NCBI GenBank assembly: GCA_016717305.1
Contig: JADKFY010000002.1
Location: forward strand, 310,001-374,000
Direction of reading: 5' to 3'
Origin: Flavobacteriales bacterium
GTDB lineage: Bacteria; Bacteroidota; Bacteroidia; Flavobacteriales_F; PHOS-HE28
Length of the DNA stretch: 64,000 nt
The translations under genes were made by a program, and so were the position numbers. Of this stretch, positions 9,706 to 18,239 are shown piece by piece. Position 1 is the first letter of the stretch. The number at the start of each line of letters is the position of its first letter. A model generated the notes under the pieces. The model did no database searches, was not told the DNA's origin, and saw nothing but the letters and a program-made list of their open reading frames with translations.

Positions 9706-10401
9706 TCAGAGCTCCAAGGTATAGCCGACCGCAACGATCACGCGATAGACAGGAGCGAATACGGCGCGTTCACGATCGTGGACAATTCCAAGGTCGAATG
9801 CATGTCCCTTCCATGGTGACCATTCAGTGGCCAGTTTGTAACGTGTGCCGAAATAGATCAGGCCTTTATAACCGGCCCATTGGAAGAACTCCACACTGAA
9901 TTTGGGGTCCAGCTTGAATTTCTTGATGTTGTAGTTGATCGCGAACTTGTTGCGGAACACTTCACGTTGTTCTCCGATCGGCCTGAAATTGTGCTGATAA
10001 TCAAATTGATAGCTCACCTCGAAGCGATCGAATTTCGTCTCGTATCCCAACAGGACCGCTACCCGTTGCCGGTTCATTCCTTCGCTTCGGTAAGCGTAAC
10101 GTCCTTCACCACCAATGGAGAAATGGTCGTTCAACTTATAGGCCGCTGCGAGCTCCAGATAGGTCTGTTTTCCGGCGAAGAACGCATCTGCGGACCGGTA
10201 GCCGAGTTCTGCTGAGGTACGCAGGCGCTTCGCTGCTTTCTTGCCGATGAGTCCTTTTAAGAACATCGGTTTTCCTTTCACCCCGATGCTTGTCCAGATT
10301 TCTTGCTGTACTGCCGGGCGTTCTCGCTCCTGTGCCCAGCCTTGAAGAGCTAGGAGACACGCGAACAACGCGAACAGGAAGGAACGTAGCCGGTTCACCA
10401 C
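9706..10401 (-). CDS. DUF2490-like outer-membrane beta-barrel protein
   Basis: 231-aa protein with a signal peptide (residues 1-23, ending GWA-QE). The rest is a run of alternating-residue strands separated by short turns (YLELAAAYKLNDHFSIGGEG, then VAVLLGYETKFDRFEVSYQF). It ends with a strand whose last residues are GYTLEL, as in small outer-membrane barrels of the DUF2490 type. No catalytic motif is seen. It overlaps the preceding lipoprotein gene by 7 nt and is followed at 2 nt by the SCO1 gene, so the three are probably co-expressed. Function is unknown. Confidence 0.7.
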   Translation of the reverse strand: MVNRLRSFLFALFACLLALQGWAQERERPAVQQEIWTSIGVKGKPMFLKGLIGKKAAKRLRTSAELGYRSADAFFAGKQTYLELAAAYKLNDHFSIGGEGRYAYRSEGMNRQRVAVLLGYETKFDRFEVSYQFDYQHNFRPIGEQREVFRNKFAINYNIKKFKLDPKFSVEFFQWAGYKGLIYFGTRYKLATEWSPWKGHAFDLGIVHDRERAVFAPVYRVIVAVGYTLEL

Positions 10402-10808
10402 TTCTCAACGGTCAAGTCACCGATCTCCACGACTCCTTTGCGATCGCCGATGTCCAAGGGAATGGAGATCGTTTTCCTCTCACCCTGACAATTGGGGTCC
10501 GAGGGGTGGCAGTCGCTGATCGCGTACACCGTGTAACTTCCCTTGCGCAGCCATTGGAAACGGAACTTGCCGTCAGGCCCGGAATCCACATTGTCATCAG
10601 GGTAGGCACCATCGGTGGTGTCACCGTAAATGATATATACGTTTTGATCGAGCAGTGGGTAGGGGTCGCCGGTGGGGAGTTGATTTATGGACGAATAGCG
10701 CTGCTCCATTATTCGACCGTGGATCTCGGCTTTGCCACCCTCGCCCGCTTCCTTTTTGCACGAGACAAATAGGGTGAGTGATAAAAGGATCAACAGACTG
10801 CGTACCAT
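10395..10808 (-). CDS. Small lipoprotein, carboxypeptidase-regulatory-like fold
   Basis: 137-aa lipoprotein with lipobox LFVS-Cys17 followed by KKE, typical of Bacteroidota surface or periplasmic lipoproteins. The mature part has a GKFRFQWLRKGSYTVYAIS stretch, the signature of a transthyretin-like/carboxypeptidase-regulatory beta-sandwich. It also has Cys in DCHPSDPNCQGE that may form a disulfide. It is the first gene of the operon with the DUF2490 protein and SCO1. A TAGTTTTA sequence 22 nt upstream of the ATG is a weak -7 candidate. Function is unknown; a link to copper handling would be inferred only from SCO1. Confidence 0.7.
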   Translation of the reverse strand: MVRSLLILLSLTLFVSCKKEAGEGGKAEIHGRIMEQRYSSINQLPTGDPYPLLDQNVYIIYGDTTDGAYPDDNVDSGPDGKFRFQWLRKGSYTVYAISDCHPSDPNCQGERKTISIPLDIGDRKGVVEIGDLTVEKW

Positions 10809-10857
10809 TTGAACGTTGGATTAAGCGGTGTAAAACTAGCCCTACCGAGAATGCGCG

Positions 10858-12612
10858 CTACGAATAGATCCCTTCCACCTGGTCGTTGTACTTGGCGAGG
10901 ATGTGTTTTCGGCGGAGGCTCAACTTGGGTGTCATCTCGCCTGTATCGATGCCCCATTCCTTGGGCATGAGCGCGATCTTCTTCACCTGTTCCCAATGCC
11001 CCAAAGTGACATTGACCTTGTCCACCTCGGCCGTTATACGCGCCACGATCACCGGGTCCTTGATCACTTGCTCCTGACCGGTGAACGGTATGTTCTTCAG
11101 TGCACAATAATCCTTGAGAAAGGCAAAGCTGGGAACGATCAGTGCTGCCGGGAATTTTCGATTCTCCCCGATCACCATGGCCTGTTCAATGAAACGTGAA
11201 GCCTTCAACATGTTCTCGATCAATTGCGGGGCTACGTATTTTCCACCGCTGGTCTTGAACATTTCCTTCTTGCGATCGGTGATCTTCAAGAAACCATCAC
11301 TGGAGATCTCGCCGATATCACCGGTGTGGAACCAACCGTCCGGTGTCAGTACTTCGGCAGTCATTTCAGGTTGTCTGTAGTAGCCCATCATCACATTGGG
11401 GCCTTTCACCAGGATCTCTCCATCAGCCGCGATCTTCACTTGCACATTGTCCAGCGGTTTTCCAACGGAACCGAACCTTAGCCCGTTGTTGCGTGCATCG
11501 TTCACGCTTACTACCGGCGAGGTTTCCGTTAAGCCATAGCCTTCCATAAGTGGGATGCCTGCCGCGTTGAAGATCCGTGCCAGCCGAGGTTGCAATGCCG
11601 CTGAGCCGCTGGCCACCACCTTCACTTTCCCGCCCAGAGCGGCTTTCCACTTACTGAAGATCAGCTTGCGTGCCACCTTCAATTGCAGGTCGAACCAAAA
11701 GCCATTCCCATTCGGTTCGTAGCGTTCGCCGAGGTCCAAGCTCCAGAAGAAGAGTTTGCGTTTGATGCCGGTGAGCATTTCCCCTTTTGCCAGAATACTG
11801 TCGTAGATCTTTTCCAACAATCTGGGGACAGCAGTGAACACTTCAGGTTCCGCCTCACGGATGCGTGCGCCTAGATCATCCAATGTTTCTTGGAAACGGA
11901 CTTGGGTTCCGGCCCTCTGGTAGAGGTACATGAGCATGCGTTCGTAGATGTGGCAAAGCGGCAGGAAGCTGATCGCCCGGCACCCGGCTTCCACGGGCAA
12001 TCGTGGAGTACTGGCCTCCACGTTGCTCAGGATATTGTTATGGGAAAGCATTACGCCTTTGGGTCTTCCGGTGGTTCCACTGGTATAGATGATGGTAGCC
12101 AAGGCCATTCGGTCCACCTTCGCTTTGTATTGATCCAGTTGCGGTTTCCCATCCCCTCCTTTCCCAAGCAGTTCTTTCCAATGTGGAGTACCAGGGACCT
12201 TGTCGAACGTGTAGATATTCCTGAGTTGAGGGCACGTCTTCTTGGCTTCAATGGCCTTCGCCAACAGATCCGCATTGCTGACGAAGAATACGGTGCTTGC
12301 TGAATGCTCCAGCACATAAGCGTAGTCCTCTGCACTGCTTGTGGGGTAGATCGGGACGCTGATGGCACCGATGCGGAGGATCGCTTGATCAACGATCGCC
12401 CATTCACTCCGGTTCCCGCTAACGAGTGCCACTTTATCACCGGGAACAACGCCGATGGACATCAGGCCAAGTGCCAATGACTCGGCTGTTTCAATGTACT
12501 CCTTGGTGCTGTAGCTGCGCATTGCACCATCCTCGTAGCTCTCCACACATGCCTTTTGCGGGAAATTGGCAAGCTGGTAGTCGACGATATCAAATAGGCG
12601 ATCGATCTGCAT
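10858..12612 (-). CDS. Long-chain fatty acid-CoA ligase (AMP-forming)
   Basis: 584-aa acyl-activating enzyme that makes acyl-CoA from free fatty acid, ATP and CoA. The P-loop IIYTSGTTGRPKGVMLSHNN, the GYGLTETSPVVS adenylate-binding motif, the GWFHTGDIG motif and the final lysine region (KITDRKKEMFKTSGGKYVAP) are all present. Length and the 'ILSNVEASTPRLP' and 'FLPLCHIYERM' segments fit the bacterial FadD/long-chain branch. It does not look like an NRPS adenylation domain and has no carrier domain. The start at 12612 (MQIDRLF) is preferred over 12642 because a -7 box lies 4 nt upstream of it. It probably serves fatty acid uptake or recycling. Confidence 0.9.
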   Translation of the reverse strand: MQIDRLFDIVDYQLANFPQKACVESYEDGAMRSYSTKEYIETAESLALGLMSIGVVPGDKVALVSGNRSEWAIVDQAILRIGAISVPIYPTSSAEDYAYVLEHSASTVFFVSNADLLAKAIEAKKTCPQLRNIYTFDKVPGTPHWKELLGKGGDGKPQLDQYKAKVDRMALATIIYTSGTTGRPKGVMLSHNNILSNVEASTPRLPVEAGCRAISFLPLCHIYERMLMYLYQRAGTQVRFQETLDDLGARIREAEPEVFTAVPRLLEKIYDSILAKGEMLTGIKRKLFFWSLDLGERYEPNGNGFWFDLQLKVARKLIFSKWKAALGGKVKVVASGSAALQPRLARIFNAAGIPLMEGYGLTETSPVVSVNDARNNGLRFGSVGKPLDNVQVKIAADGEILVKGPNVMMGYYRQPEMTAEVLTPDGWFHTGDIGEISSDGFLKITDRKKEMFKTSGGKYVAPQLIENMLKASRFIEQAMVIGENRKFPAALIVPSFAFLKDYCALKNIPFTGQEQVIKDPVIVARITAEVDKVNVTLGHWEQVKKIALMPKEWGIDTGEMTPKLSLRRKHILAKYNDQVEGIYS

Positions 12613-12616
12613 CGTG

Positions 12617-12624
12617 CCAAGATA
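12617..12624 (-). promoter_or_regulatory. -7 box TATCTTGG, 4 nt before the acyl-CoA ligase start
   Basis: The minus strand reads TATCTTGG-CACG-ATG. This near-consensus -7 box predicts a leaderless mRNA starting at 12612. Confidence 0.5.
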
Positions 12625-12732
12625 GTAACCGGCAGGAAGCAATTGGCAAAATGGCGATCGTAGGAGCTAATAGCAAGGGCGACCAACAAGAGCAAGAGGC
12701 AATAGCAACCCAGCACGACTAACAACTCTCTT

Positions 12733-12795
12733 CACTCACGACTCACGACTCACGACTAACGACTCACGATTATTGACCAACGACTCACAACTCAG
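12733..12795. repeat. 3'-end word repeat (CGACTCA family)
   Basis: Seven imperfect copies of ACGACTCA-like words follow the stop of the glycosylase gene. They even supply its last codons: the terminal Glu-Leu-stop reads GAG-TTG-TGA, the complement of the repeat. No hairpin is obvious. Confidence 0.6.
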
Positions 12796-13492
12796 ACCCC
12801 TCAACCGTCTCAACATACTTCTCGATATACCTCTGCATTTGTGTTGACTTGTATTGCATTACGAACCGTGGGTGTTCCAGCGGAATGATGCGTTCAAAGA
12901 GACGAAGCTTTTCATTCATTTTGGTGAAGAATGCCGCGTTCTTTCCGGTCCCGATGCAGACCACTTGATCGGTTCGCATACCACAGCTGATCAAGGTGCG
13001 TAACCAATTCGCCACGAATGGAGAAACTGCCTTTTCCAGGTCCTTGTCGTCGTAATAATTCAGGTTGATCGGCTTTCCTGTGGGTCCTTCTTTCACGAAT
13101 CCCAATGGGCAGATCGCATGGACGTACACCTTGCTGTAGAAATCTTCTGGGCCTCCTGCGGCGTGGATCATGCGGTAGAAGAAATCGCTGCTGGGTTCAT
13201 GGGTGCGCACCCCATGTACGGGAATATCAAGATCACTTTCGCAACGTTTGGTATCGGTAAAGGAAAGGCCGGTACTGCCCGCTCCCAAGCGTCCGGGATT
13301 GATGCCCAGCATCAACATTCGCGGCCGTTCATCGCTGTAATATTTCTTGTGGAATTCAGTAACGATCCGCCGTACTTCAGATGCGTTCGGGCCATTGAAA
13401 GGGTCGAGTACTCCGACTGTTTCCGGGAGATGAAGGTCATCCAGGGAGAAGGAGAGCACGTGTTCCAATAGACGATCGGCAAGAGTTTTCAT
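12785..13492 (-). CDS. SMUG2-like uracil-DNA glycosylase (DUF4918 family)
   Basis: 235-aa protein of the uracil-DNA-glycosylase superfamily. The active-site loop MLGINPGRLGAGSTGLSF near residue 61-78 and the second motif HPRFVMQY near residue 207 match the SMUG2/DUF4918 branch common in Bacteroidota. Such enzymes remove uracil or oxidised pyrimidines from DNA at the start of base excision repair. No signal peptide is present, consistent with a cytosolic DNA repair role. The gene is monocistronic with a partial -7 box (TACCTTGT) 6 nt upstream. Its last codons merge into the CGACTCA repeat, which may have replaced the original C-terminus. Confidence 0.8.
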   Translation of the reverse strand: MKTLADRLLEHVLSFSLDDLHLPETVGVLDPFNGPNASEVRRIVTEFHKKYYSDERPRMLMLGINPGRLGAGSTGLSFTDTKRCESDLDIPVHGVRTHEPSSDFFYRMIHAAGGPEDFYSKVYVHAICPLGFVKEGPTGKPINLNYYDDKDLEKAVSPFVANWLRTLISCGMRTDQVVCIGTGKNAAFFTKMNEKLRLFERIIPLEHPRFVMQYKSTQMQRYIEKYVETVEGSEL

Positions 13493-13606
13493 TGGAACAC
13501 AAGGTATAGATCGAGTGAAGTTGTGGGTTGGAATGCCGCTGGTCTTACAACTGCCTAAACCTCATCCCCGGGAAACGCCGGGCCCCCCACAAAAAAAAAG
13601 AGGAGG

Positions 13607-13657
<51 letters not shown>

Positions 13658-13695
13658 TTTCCCCCTCGGGAGAGGGGTAGGGGTGTGGCCCCGAA

Positions 13696-14775
13696 CTACT
13701 TCGGTGCCTTCTGATAGATCCAGATCCCGACCAAGGCGAACATCACGTTGGGGATCCAAACGGCGAGCATCGGATCAAGCCCGGCATTGGTCGCAGCAAC
13801 GGAGGTCAGCTTCATGGTGAAGATGTAGATCAGCACCAAAAGCACGCCCAACGCGAGGTGCAGGCCGGTGCCACCGCGCACCTTTCGGCTCGCGATGCTT
13901 ACCCCGATCAAGGTGAAGACATAGGTGGCGAACGGGTAGGAGGTGCGTTGGTGTTTTTCGATCAGGAACGGCATCAAGGAACCATCACCTTGCGCCATTT
14001 TGGCCTTGATGTACGCATTCAATTCCGTCCAGCCCATGGCCATAGAAGATTCCCATCGCTGCCCCAGGTCCGACGGTTTTAGGTTGATGATCGTGTCCAG
14101 TAGTTGTCCGCGTTCAATGTGTTCCCTGCTTCCGTCCATGGTGCGCAAGAGGTAGTCGCTCACGCGCCAAGCTCCGCTAACGCTGTCGTACTGGGCCCTG
14201 TCGGCGGTCAGTTTGCGGGTCAGTTCACCATTGCTCCAGTTTTCCATGCTGAACCGGAATCCGATATTCTCATTCGTGTTGAACGATTCGAAATACGTGA
14301 TGGACCCTGGCGTGATCTCACGTAACAAGTGTTTCTCGTTCACATGGAAGGTTGCCCTGATATGTTCTTCCTCGAACGCAAGCCGAACCCTGTTGGCGGC
14401 AGGGAGTACAGCGTGATTGATCAGCAATGAAAGACCCGTAAGGATGGTGGCCGTAAGAAAGTACGGCCACATGATCCTTGGGAAACTAACGCCGCTGCTC
14501 AGCATGGCGATGATCTCCGTGCGGTGGGCCAAACGACTGGTGAAGAGCAGCACGGCAAGAAAGATCAACAGCCCACTGAACAAGTTGGAATAGTAGACAA
14601 TGAAGTTGAGGTAGTAGTCGCGAATGATCACCCAGGTCGATGCCTTCATTTTGGTGAAATCCTCGGTCTTCTCGCTGATGTCGAACACCACAGCAATAAG
14701 CATGATGGTTACCAAGATGAAGAAGAAGGTCCCCAGAAATTGACGGATGATATAGCGATCGAGGGTTTTCAACAT
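13696..14775 (-). CDS. LptF/LptG-family LPS export permease
   Basis: 359-aa inner-membrane permease subunit of the lipopolysaccharide transporter LptB2FG. Four hydrophobic helices can be seen at the N-terminus (FLGTFFFILVTIMLIAVVF; NLFSGLLIFLAVLLFTS; PYFLTATILTGLSLLINHAV) and three at the C-terminus. Between them is a periplasmic beta-jellyroll (YDSVSGAWRVSDYLLRTMDG). The protein starts at 14775 (MLKTLDRYIIRQFLGTF), as orthologues do; an ATG 24 nt upstream is not supported. It lies just downstream of tgt on the same strand, a pairing common in Bacteroidota. The single LptF/G gene here leaves its partner to be found elsewhere. Confidence 0.88.
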   Translation of the reverse strand: MLKTLDRYIIRQFLGTFFFILVTIMLIAVVFDISEKTEDFTKMKASTWVIIRDYYLNFIVYYSNLFSGLLIFLAVLLFTSRLAHRTEIIAMLSSGVSFPRIMWPYFLTATILTGLSLLINHAVLPAANRVRLAFEEEHIRATFHVNEKHLLREITPGSITYFESFNTNENIGFRFSMENWSNGELTRKLTADRAQYDSVSGAWRVSDYLLRTMDGSREHIERGQLLDTIINLKPSDLGQRWESSMAMGWTELNAYIKAKMAQGDGSLMPFLIEKHQRTSYPFATYVFTLIGVSIASRKVRGGTGLHLALGVLLVLIYIFTMKLTSVAATNAGLDPMLAVWIPNVMFALVGIWIYQKAPK

Positions 14776-14783
14776 TTCAAGAC

Positions 14784-14923
14784 CCAATTCACAATTCACA
14801 ATTCACAAGGAACCAAGGTTGGAAATTTCGAGCAACTATCATTGAACATTGATCACCATCAACAAAGGTGTGTATTCCGGTTCTTGACCACTTGACACTT
14901 GTGTCTTCTAACTTGGGTCTTCT
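14784..14923. repeat. 3'-end word repeats (AATTCACA and CTTGTGTCTT words) after tgt
   Basis: Two blocks lie between the tgt stop (14924) and the LptF start (14775). One is a triple CAATTCACAATTCACAA at 14790-14812. The other is ACTTGACACTTGTGTCTTCT-like text at 14887-14920, directly after the tgt stop. The second resembles the repeat at 28903-28955. Confidence 0.55.
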
Positions 14924-16054
14924 CTACAATCGCGTCTTCAATTTGGGCAACATCGCTGCCTTCCAGCTTGAAAAGGTCCCATCCATGATCTTGGTCCTGG
15001 CTTCCTTCATCAACGCCAAGTAGAAGCCCAAGTTGTGTAAGCTGGCGATCTGTTGCCCCAAGAACTCGCCGCTTTGGAACAGGTGTCTTACAAAGGCTTT
15101 GGAGTAGAATGAGTCAACCCAACACGTACCGTGTTCGTCCAAAGGTCCGTGGTCATCCTCCCACCGTTTGTTCTTGATGTTGATCACGCCTTCACGGGAG
15201 AAAAGCATGCCATTGCGGCCGTTGCGAGTAGGCATTACGCAATCGAACATGTCCACGCCACACGCCATGTTCTCCAGCAGGTTCCAAGGTGTGCCCACGC
15301 CCATCAAATAGCGCGGCTTGTCCTTGGGCAGTATGTCGCAACAGAGTTGGGCCATGGCATACATCTCTTCCTCGGGTTCGCCCACGCTCAGTCCACCGAT
15401 CGCATTGCCAAGAACGCCTCTGCTTGCGATGTATTCGGCAGAACGTTTCCTCAGTTCCGGAAACGTGCTTCCTTGCACGATGGGGAACAGCGCTTGCTCG
15501 TGCCCATACTTTGGTTCGGTCTCGTTGAAGCGTGTGATACAGCGGTCCAACCAGCGGTGCGTCATGTGCATGCTTTTCTCGGCATACGCCTGTTCGCATG
15601 GCCAAGGTGTGCATTCATCGAACGCCATCATGATGTCCGCACCGATCGTCCGTTGCGTGTCCATCACGCTCTCCGGGGTAAAGAGGTGCTTGCTACCATC
15701 GATGTGGCTGCTGAACCGGACGCCTTCCTCCGAGATCTTGCGGATATCGCTTAGGGAATGCACTTGGAAGCCACCACTATCGGTCAAAATGGGTCCATCC
15801 CAGCAATTGAACTTGTGCAGGCCGCCTGCGTGCTCGATCACCTCCATCCCCGGCCTCAGATAGAGGTGGTAGGTATTGCTGAGCATGATCGGGGCTTGGA
15901 GATCGTTCTTCAGTTCCCGAGGGTGTACGGCCTTAACAGCACCCAATGTACCCACAGGCATAAAGACCGGTGTGGGTATATCACCGTGATCGGTTCGGAG
16001 GAGTCCGGCCCTTGCATTGGACGCGGGATCGTTGGAAAGGAGTTGGAATTCCAT
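14924..16054 (-). CDS. tgt: Queuine tRNA-ribosyltransferase (tRNA-guanine transglycosylase)
   Basis: 376-aa enzyme that exchanges guanine-34 of GUN-anticodon tRNAs for the queuosine precursor preQ1. Family motifs are clear: MPVGTLGAVKAVHP, the substrate-binding TDSGGFQVHSL, GGLSVGEPEEEM and MGVGTPWNLLENM with the catalytic Asp in the following GVDMFDCVMPTRNGRNG. Start at 16054 (MEFQLLSND) matches the family; the upstream ATG at 16207 adds 51 unrelated residues. Near the C-terminus the usual zinc site CxCxxC reads GTCWVD, so two of three cysteines are missing while the His of SLHNL is kept. It is followed by lptF. Structural zinc is therefore probably absent. Confidence 0.93.
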   Translation of the reverse strand: MEFQLLSNDPASNARAGLLRTDHGDIPTPVFMPVGTLGAVKAVHPRELKNDLQAPIMLSNTYHLYLRPGMEVIEHAGGLHKFNCWDGPILTDSGGFQVHSLSDIRKISEEGVRFSSHIDGSKHLFTPESVMDTQRTIGADIMMAFDECTPWPCEQAYAEKSMHMTHRWLDRCITRFNETEPKYGHEQALFPIVQGSTFPELRKRSAEYIASRGVLGNAIGGLSVGEPEEEMYAMAQLCCDILPKDKPRYLMGVGTPWNLLENMACGVDMFDCVMPTRNGRNGMLFSREGVINIKNKRWEDDHGPLDEHGTCWVDSFYSKAFVRHLFQSGEFLGQQIASLHNLGFYLALMKEARTKIMDGTFSSWKAAMLPKLKTRL

Positions 16055-16067
16055 GGAAATAGGCCGC

Positions 16068-16075
16068 CGAAGGTA
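16068..16075 (-). promoter_or_regulatory. -7 box TACCTTCG upstream of tgt
   Basis: TACCTTCG on the minus strand lies 13 nt before the ATG at 16054, giving a 5' leader of only a few nucleotides. Confidence 0.45.
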
Positions 16076-16205
16076 GGACCGGGGCAGTATCCATACTCTA
16101 CCGTATACGATGTTCATAACTGGTCGATCGATCCACGTTCCTGCGCTGGTAGGGGGGATAGCTTCGCCCTCGACAACCACCGTGCAACGCGTGGGGGTAT
16201 ACGGC

Positions 16206-17306
16206 ATGTGGTCATTGGAATTCTACATCTTATTGGCTGCGGTGGTGGTGCTGCTCTTCTTTCACATTGTCATGTTCGCCCGGTTGGCGTTCGGAAAGGT
16301 GAATGTGGAACCCGTGCGCGACCTACCTGTAAGCTTGGTGATCTGTGCCCGGAGCGAAGCGCGCACCTTGGAGACCTTGATCCCCATGTTGATGCAGCAG
16401 GACCACAGGGAATTCGAAGTGGTGGTGGTGAACGACAGGAGCGAGGACGACACCTGGGAGCTGTTGCAGCTGATGAAACCGGTCCATCCGCGATTGCGGC
16501 CAGTGAACATCCAGGCCGATGAGAAATTCAACTACGGAAAGAAATTGGCGTTGGGTGTTGGGGTCCGTGCGGCGAAGTACCCGAACGTGTTGCTTACCGA
16601 TGCGGATTGTGTGCCAGCGAGCAAGGATTGGATCAGCTTGATGTGTGCGGGCTTCGACAAGGGCAAACAGATCGTGGTGGGGCATAGTCCGTATGCGTAC
16701 CAACCTGGCGTTACCAACGTTTTGGAGCGCTATGATGGGACCATGAAGACCATCCAATACATGAGCTTCGCCATGGCCGGGTTCCCGTACATGGGCGTTG
16801 GCCGTAACCTGGGGTATACGGGAGAACTCTTCTTCCATTCGAAAGGTGCGAAACGACACGGCCATTTGATGAGCGGCGATGATGACCTGTTCATCAACGA
16901 GGTTGCCCGTGCGAACAACACCACCGTTGTGGCCGATCCAGGATCGTTCGTGACCACTCGCCCCACGGACGACCTCGGCACGTGGTTCCGTCGCAAACGC
17001 AGGCATTACACCACTGCTGCCCACTACCGGTTCGGTCATCAGGTATTGCTCATATTGTTGCCATTGGCACGCACGGTCTTTTGGGCCATGTTGTTGTGGC
17101 TCGCGATACAAGGTCGCTGGCGCGAGGTGCTGATCGGCCTTTCGGTTGAATTGTTCGTGTTCCTACCGATAACCATGGCGGCCATGCGCCGTTTGCAAGC
17201 GGGCCTCTTGAGCTGGTTCGCAATACCTCTTGAATGGTTGTTCCTAATTTTGGATCCCCTGCTTTACGCAAGCACGGTCCTTGTCAAGCCGAAGCGATGG
17301 AAGTGA
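16206..17306 (+). CDS. Membrane-bound family 2 glycosyltransferase
   Basis: 366-aa GT2-fold glycosyltransferase. One N-terminal membrane helix (YILLAAVVVLLFFHIVMF), a cytosolic GT-A domain and three C-terminal helices (QVLLILLPLARTVFWAMLLW and the two following). The nucleotide-sugar region shows VICARSEARTLE and VVVNDRSEDDTWE, the metal-binding motif is TDADC, and the acceptor-side acids are SGDDDLF; the RRKRRHY motif takes the place of QxxRW. These resemble polysaccharide or glycolipid synthases. Start at 16206 (MWSLEFY) is chosen because the ORF upstream overlaps the divergent tgt promoter. Stop overlaps the sigma-factor gene by 10 nt. The sugar donor is not identifiable. Confidence 0.85.
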   Translation: MWSLEFYILLAAVVVLLFFHIVMFARLAFGKVNVEPVRDLPVSLVICARSEARTLETLIPMLMQQDHREFEVVVVNDRSEDDTWELLQLMKPVHPRLRPVNIQADEKFNYGKKLALGVGVRAAKYPNVLLTDADCVPASKDWISLMCAGFDKGKQIVVGHSPYAYQPGVTNVLERYDGTMKTIQYMSFAMAGFPYMGVGRNLGYTGELFFHSKGAKRHGHLMSGDDDLFINEVARANNTTVVADPGSFVTTRPTDDLGTWFRRKRRHYTTAAHYRFGHQVLLILLPLARTVFWAMLLWLAIQGRWREVLIGLSVELFVFLPITMAAMRRLQAGLLSWFAIPLEWLFLILDPLLYASTVLVKPKRWK

Positions 17307-17905
17307 ACGAGAACCTGAGTGAGAAAGCGCAATACGACTACGTGCTCGTACGCCGCGCTGTGGACAAACACGATCAGAAGGCATACGCCGAGTTGATGGG
17401 CCGTTACCGCGATTCCATCTACTTCATGTTGTTGAAGATGATCAACAACAAGGACGATGCGGAGGATCTTACGATCGAAGCGTTCGGCAAGGCTTTCCAC
17501 CGGCTGAAACAATACACGCCGAACTACGCGTTCAGCACGTGGTTGTTCAAGATCGCATCGAACAACTGCATCGACTGGATCCGCAAACAGAAGAAGAAGA
17601 CCTTCTCCATTGACAACCCGATCGGTACGGACGATGGGGATGAAATGACCATTGAGCTAAAGGGCCACGGCCTCGATCCAGCGGAGATCGCTATCCGCGA
17701 GCAAAAGAGCGAGATCATGCGCGATGTGGTGGAGAAGTTGAAGCCACGCTACCGCACCCTTGTGGAATTGCGCTACTACAAAGAGTACAGCTACGAAGAG
17801 ATCGCTGACGAGCTCGACTTACCTCTGGGCACCGTGAAAGCCCAGCTTTTCCGGGCACGCGAGTTCCTTCTGAACTTGATGGAGAGTAAGAAGGACACGA
17901 TCTAA
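17297..17905 (+). CDS. ECF-type RNA polymerase sigma factor
   Basis: 202-aa sigma-70 family factor of the extracytoplasmic-function type. Region 2 (DAEDLTIEAFGKAFHRLKQY, AFSTWLFKIASNNCIDWIRK) recognises the -10-like element and region 4 (YKEYSYEEIADELDLPLGTVKAQLFRAR) has the helix-turn-helix. The start at 17297 (MEVNENLSE) is inside the end of the glycosyltransferase gene, overlapping by 10 nt; the two are probably co-translated. No anti-sigma factor gene follows: the next 330 nt are repeats. A region 4 of this type and the lack of an anti-sigma partner resemble constitutive ECF factors of Bacteroidota. The regulon is not known. Confidence 0.9.
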   Translation: MEVNENLSEKAQYDYVLVRRAVDKHDQKAYAELMGRYRDSIYFMLLKMINNKDDAEDLTIEAFGKAFHRLKQYTPNYAFSTWLFKIASNNCIDWIRKQKKKTFSIDNPIGTDDGDEMTIELKGHGLDPAEIAIREQKSEIMRDVVEKLKPRYRTLVELRYYKEYSYEEIADELDLPLGTVKAQLFRAREFLLNLMESKKDTI

Positions 17906-17921
17906 GCGTGATCGCATTTCC

Positions 17922-18218
17922 CATCGGAGGTCATGCCGGAAAGCGGGCAGCGCGCAGCGCTCGGTTCCCGCTTATCCGGTATCTCACAAAAGCTACCGCA
18001 GGCATTTCCGTTCCATGGTCCACTTTTCCCCCACCGGTGGTCATGCCGAAAGGTGGGCAGCGCGCATCGCCGGGTCTCTATTGCATCGGAGGTCATTCCG
18101 GAAGGCGGGAGGAGCGCAGCGACTGGGACCTGCTTTCCCGCTGTACCGTCTTGGTGGCAGCGGGACGGCATCTCACAAAAGCCCTGCCCAGCTTCGCCTC
18201 CCTGAATCTCACAAAAGC
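17922..18218. repeat. Three-copy GTCAT-CCGGAA / TCTCACAAAAGC repeat block filling the sigma-rsmG gap
   Basis: The 334-nt gap between 17905 and 18240 holds no gene. It consists of three imperfect units at about 17922-17992, 18036-18082 and 18084-18182. Each begins CGGAGGTCATGCCGGAA or a close variant and contains GCAGCGCGCAGCG-like sequence. Units one and three end in TCTCACAAAAGC, and a further TCTCACAAAAGC lies at 18207-18218. The units resemble the widespread GTCATTCCGGA intergenic repeats. A TACCTTGA box 6 nt before the rsmG ATG is the only promoter candidate. Confidence 0.7.
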
Positions 18219-18239
18219 CCCACCGTACCTTGATCCCCC

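Noticed and set aside
10858..12612. Acyl-CoA ligase considered as part of the biosynthetic cluster
   Set aside because: It is 16 kb away, has the long-chain FadD pattern and lacks a carrier domain.
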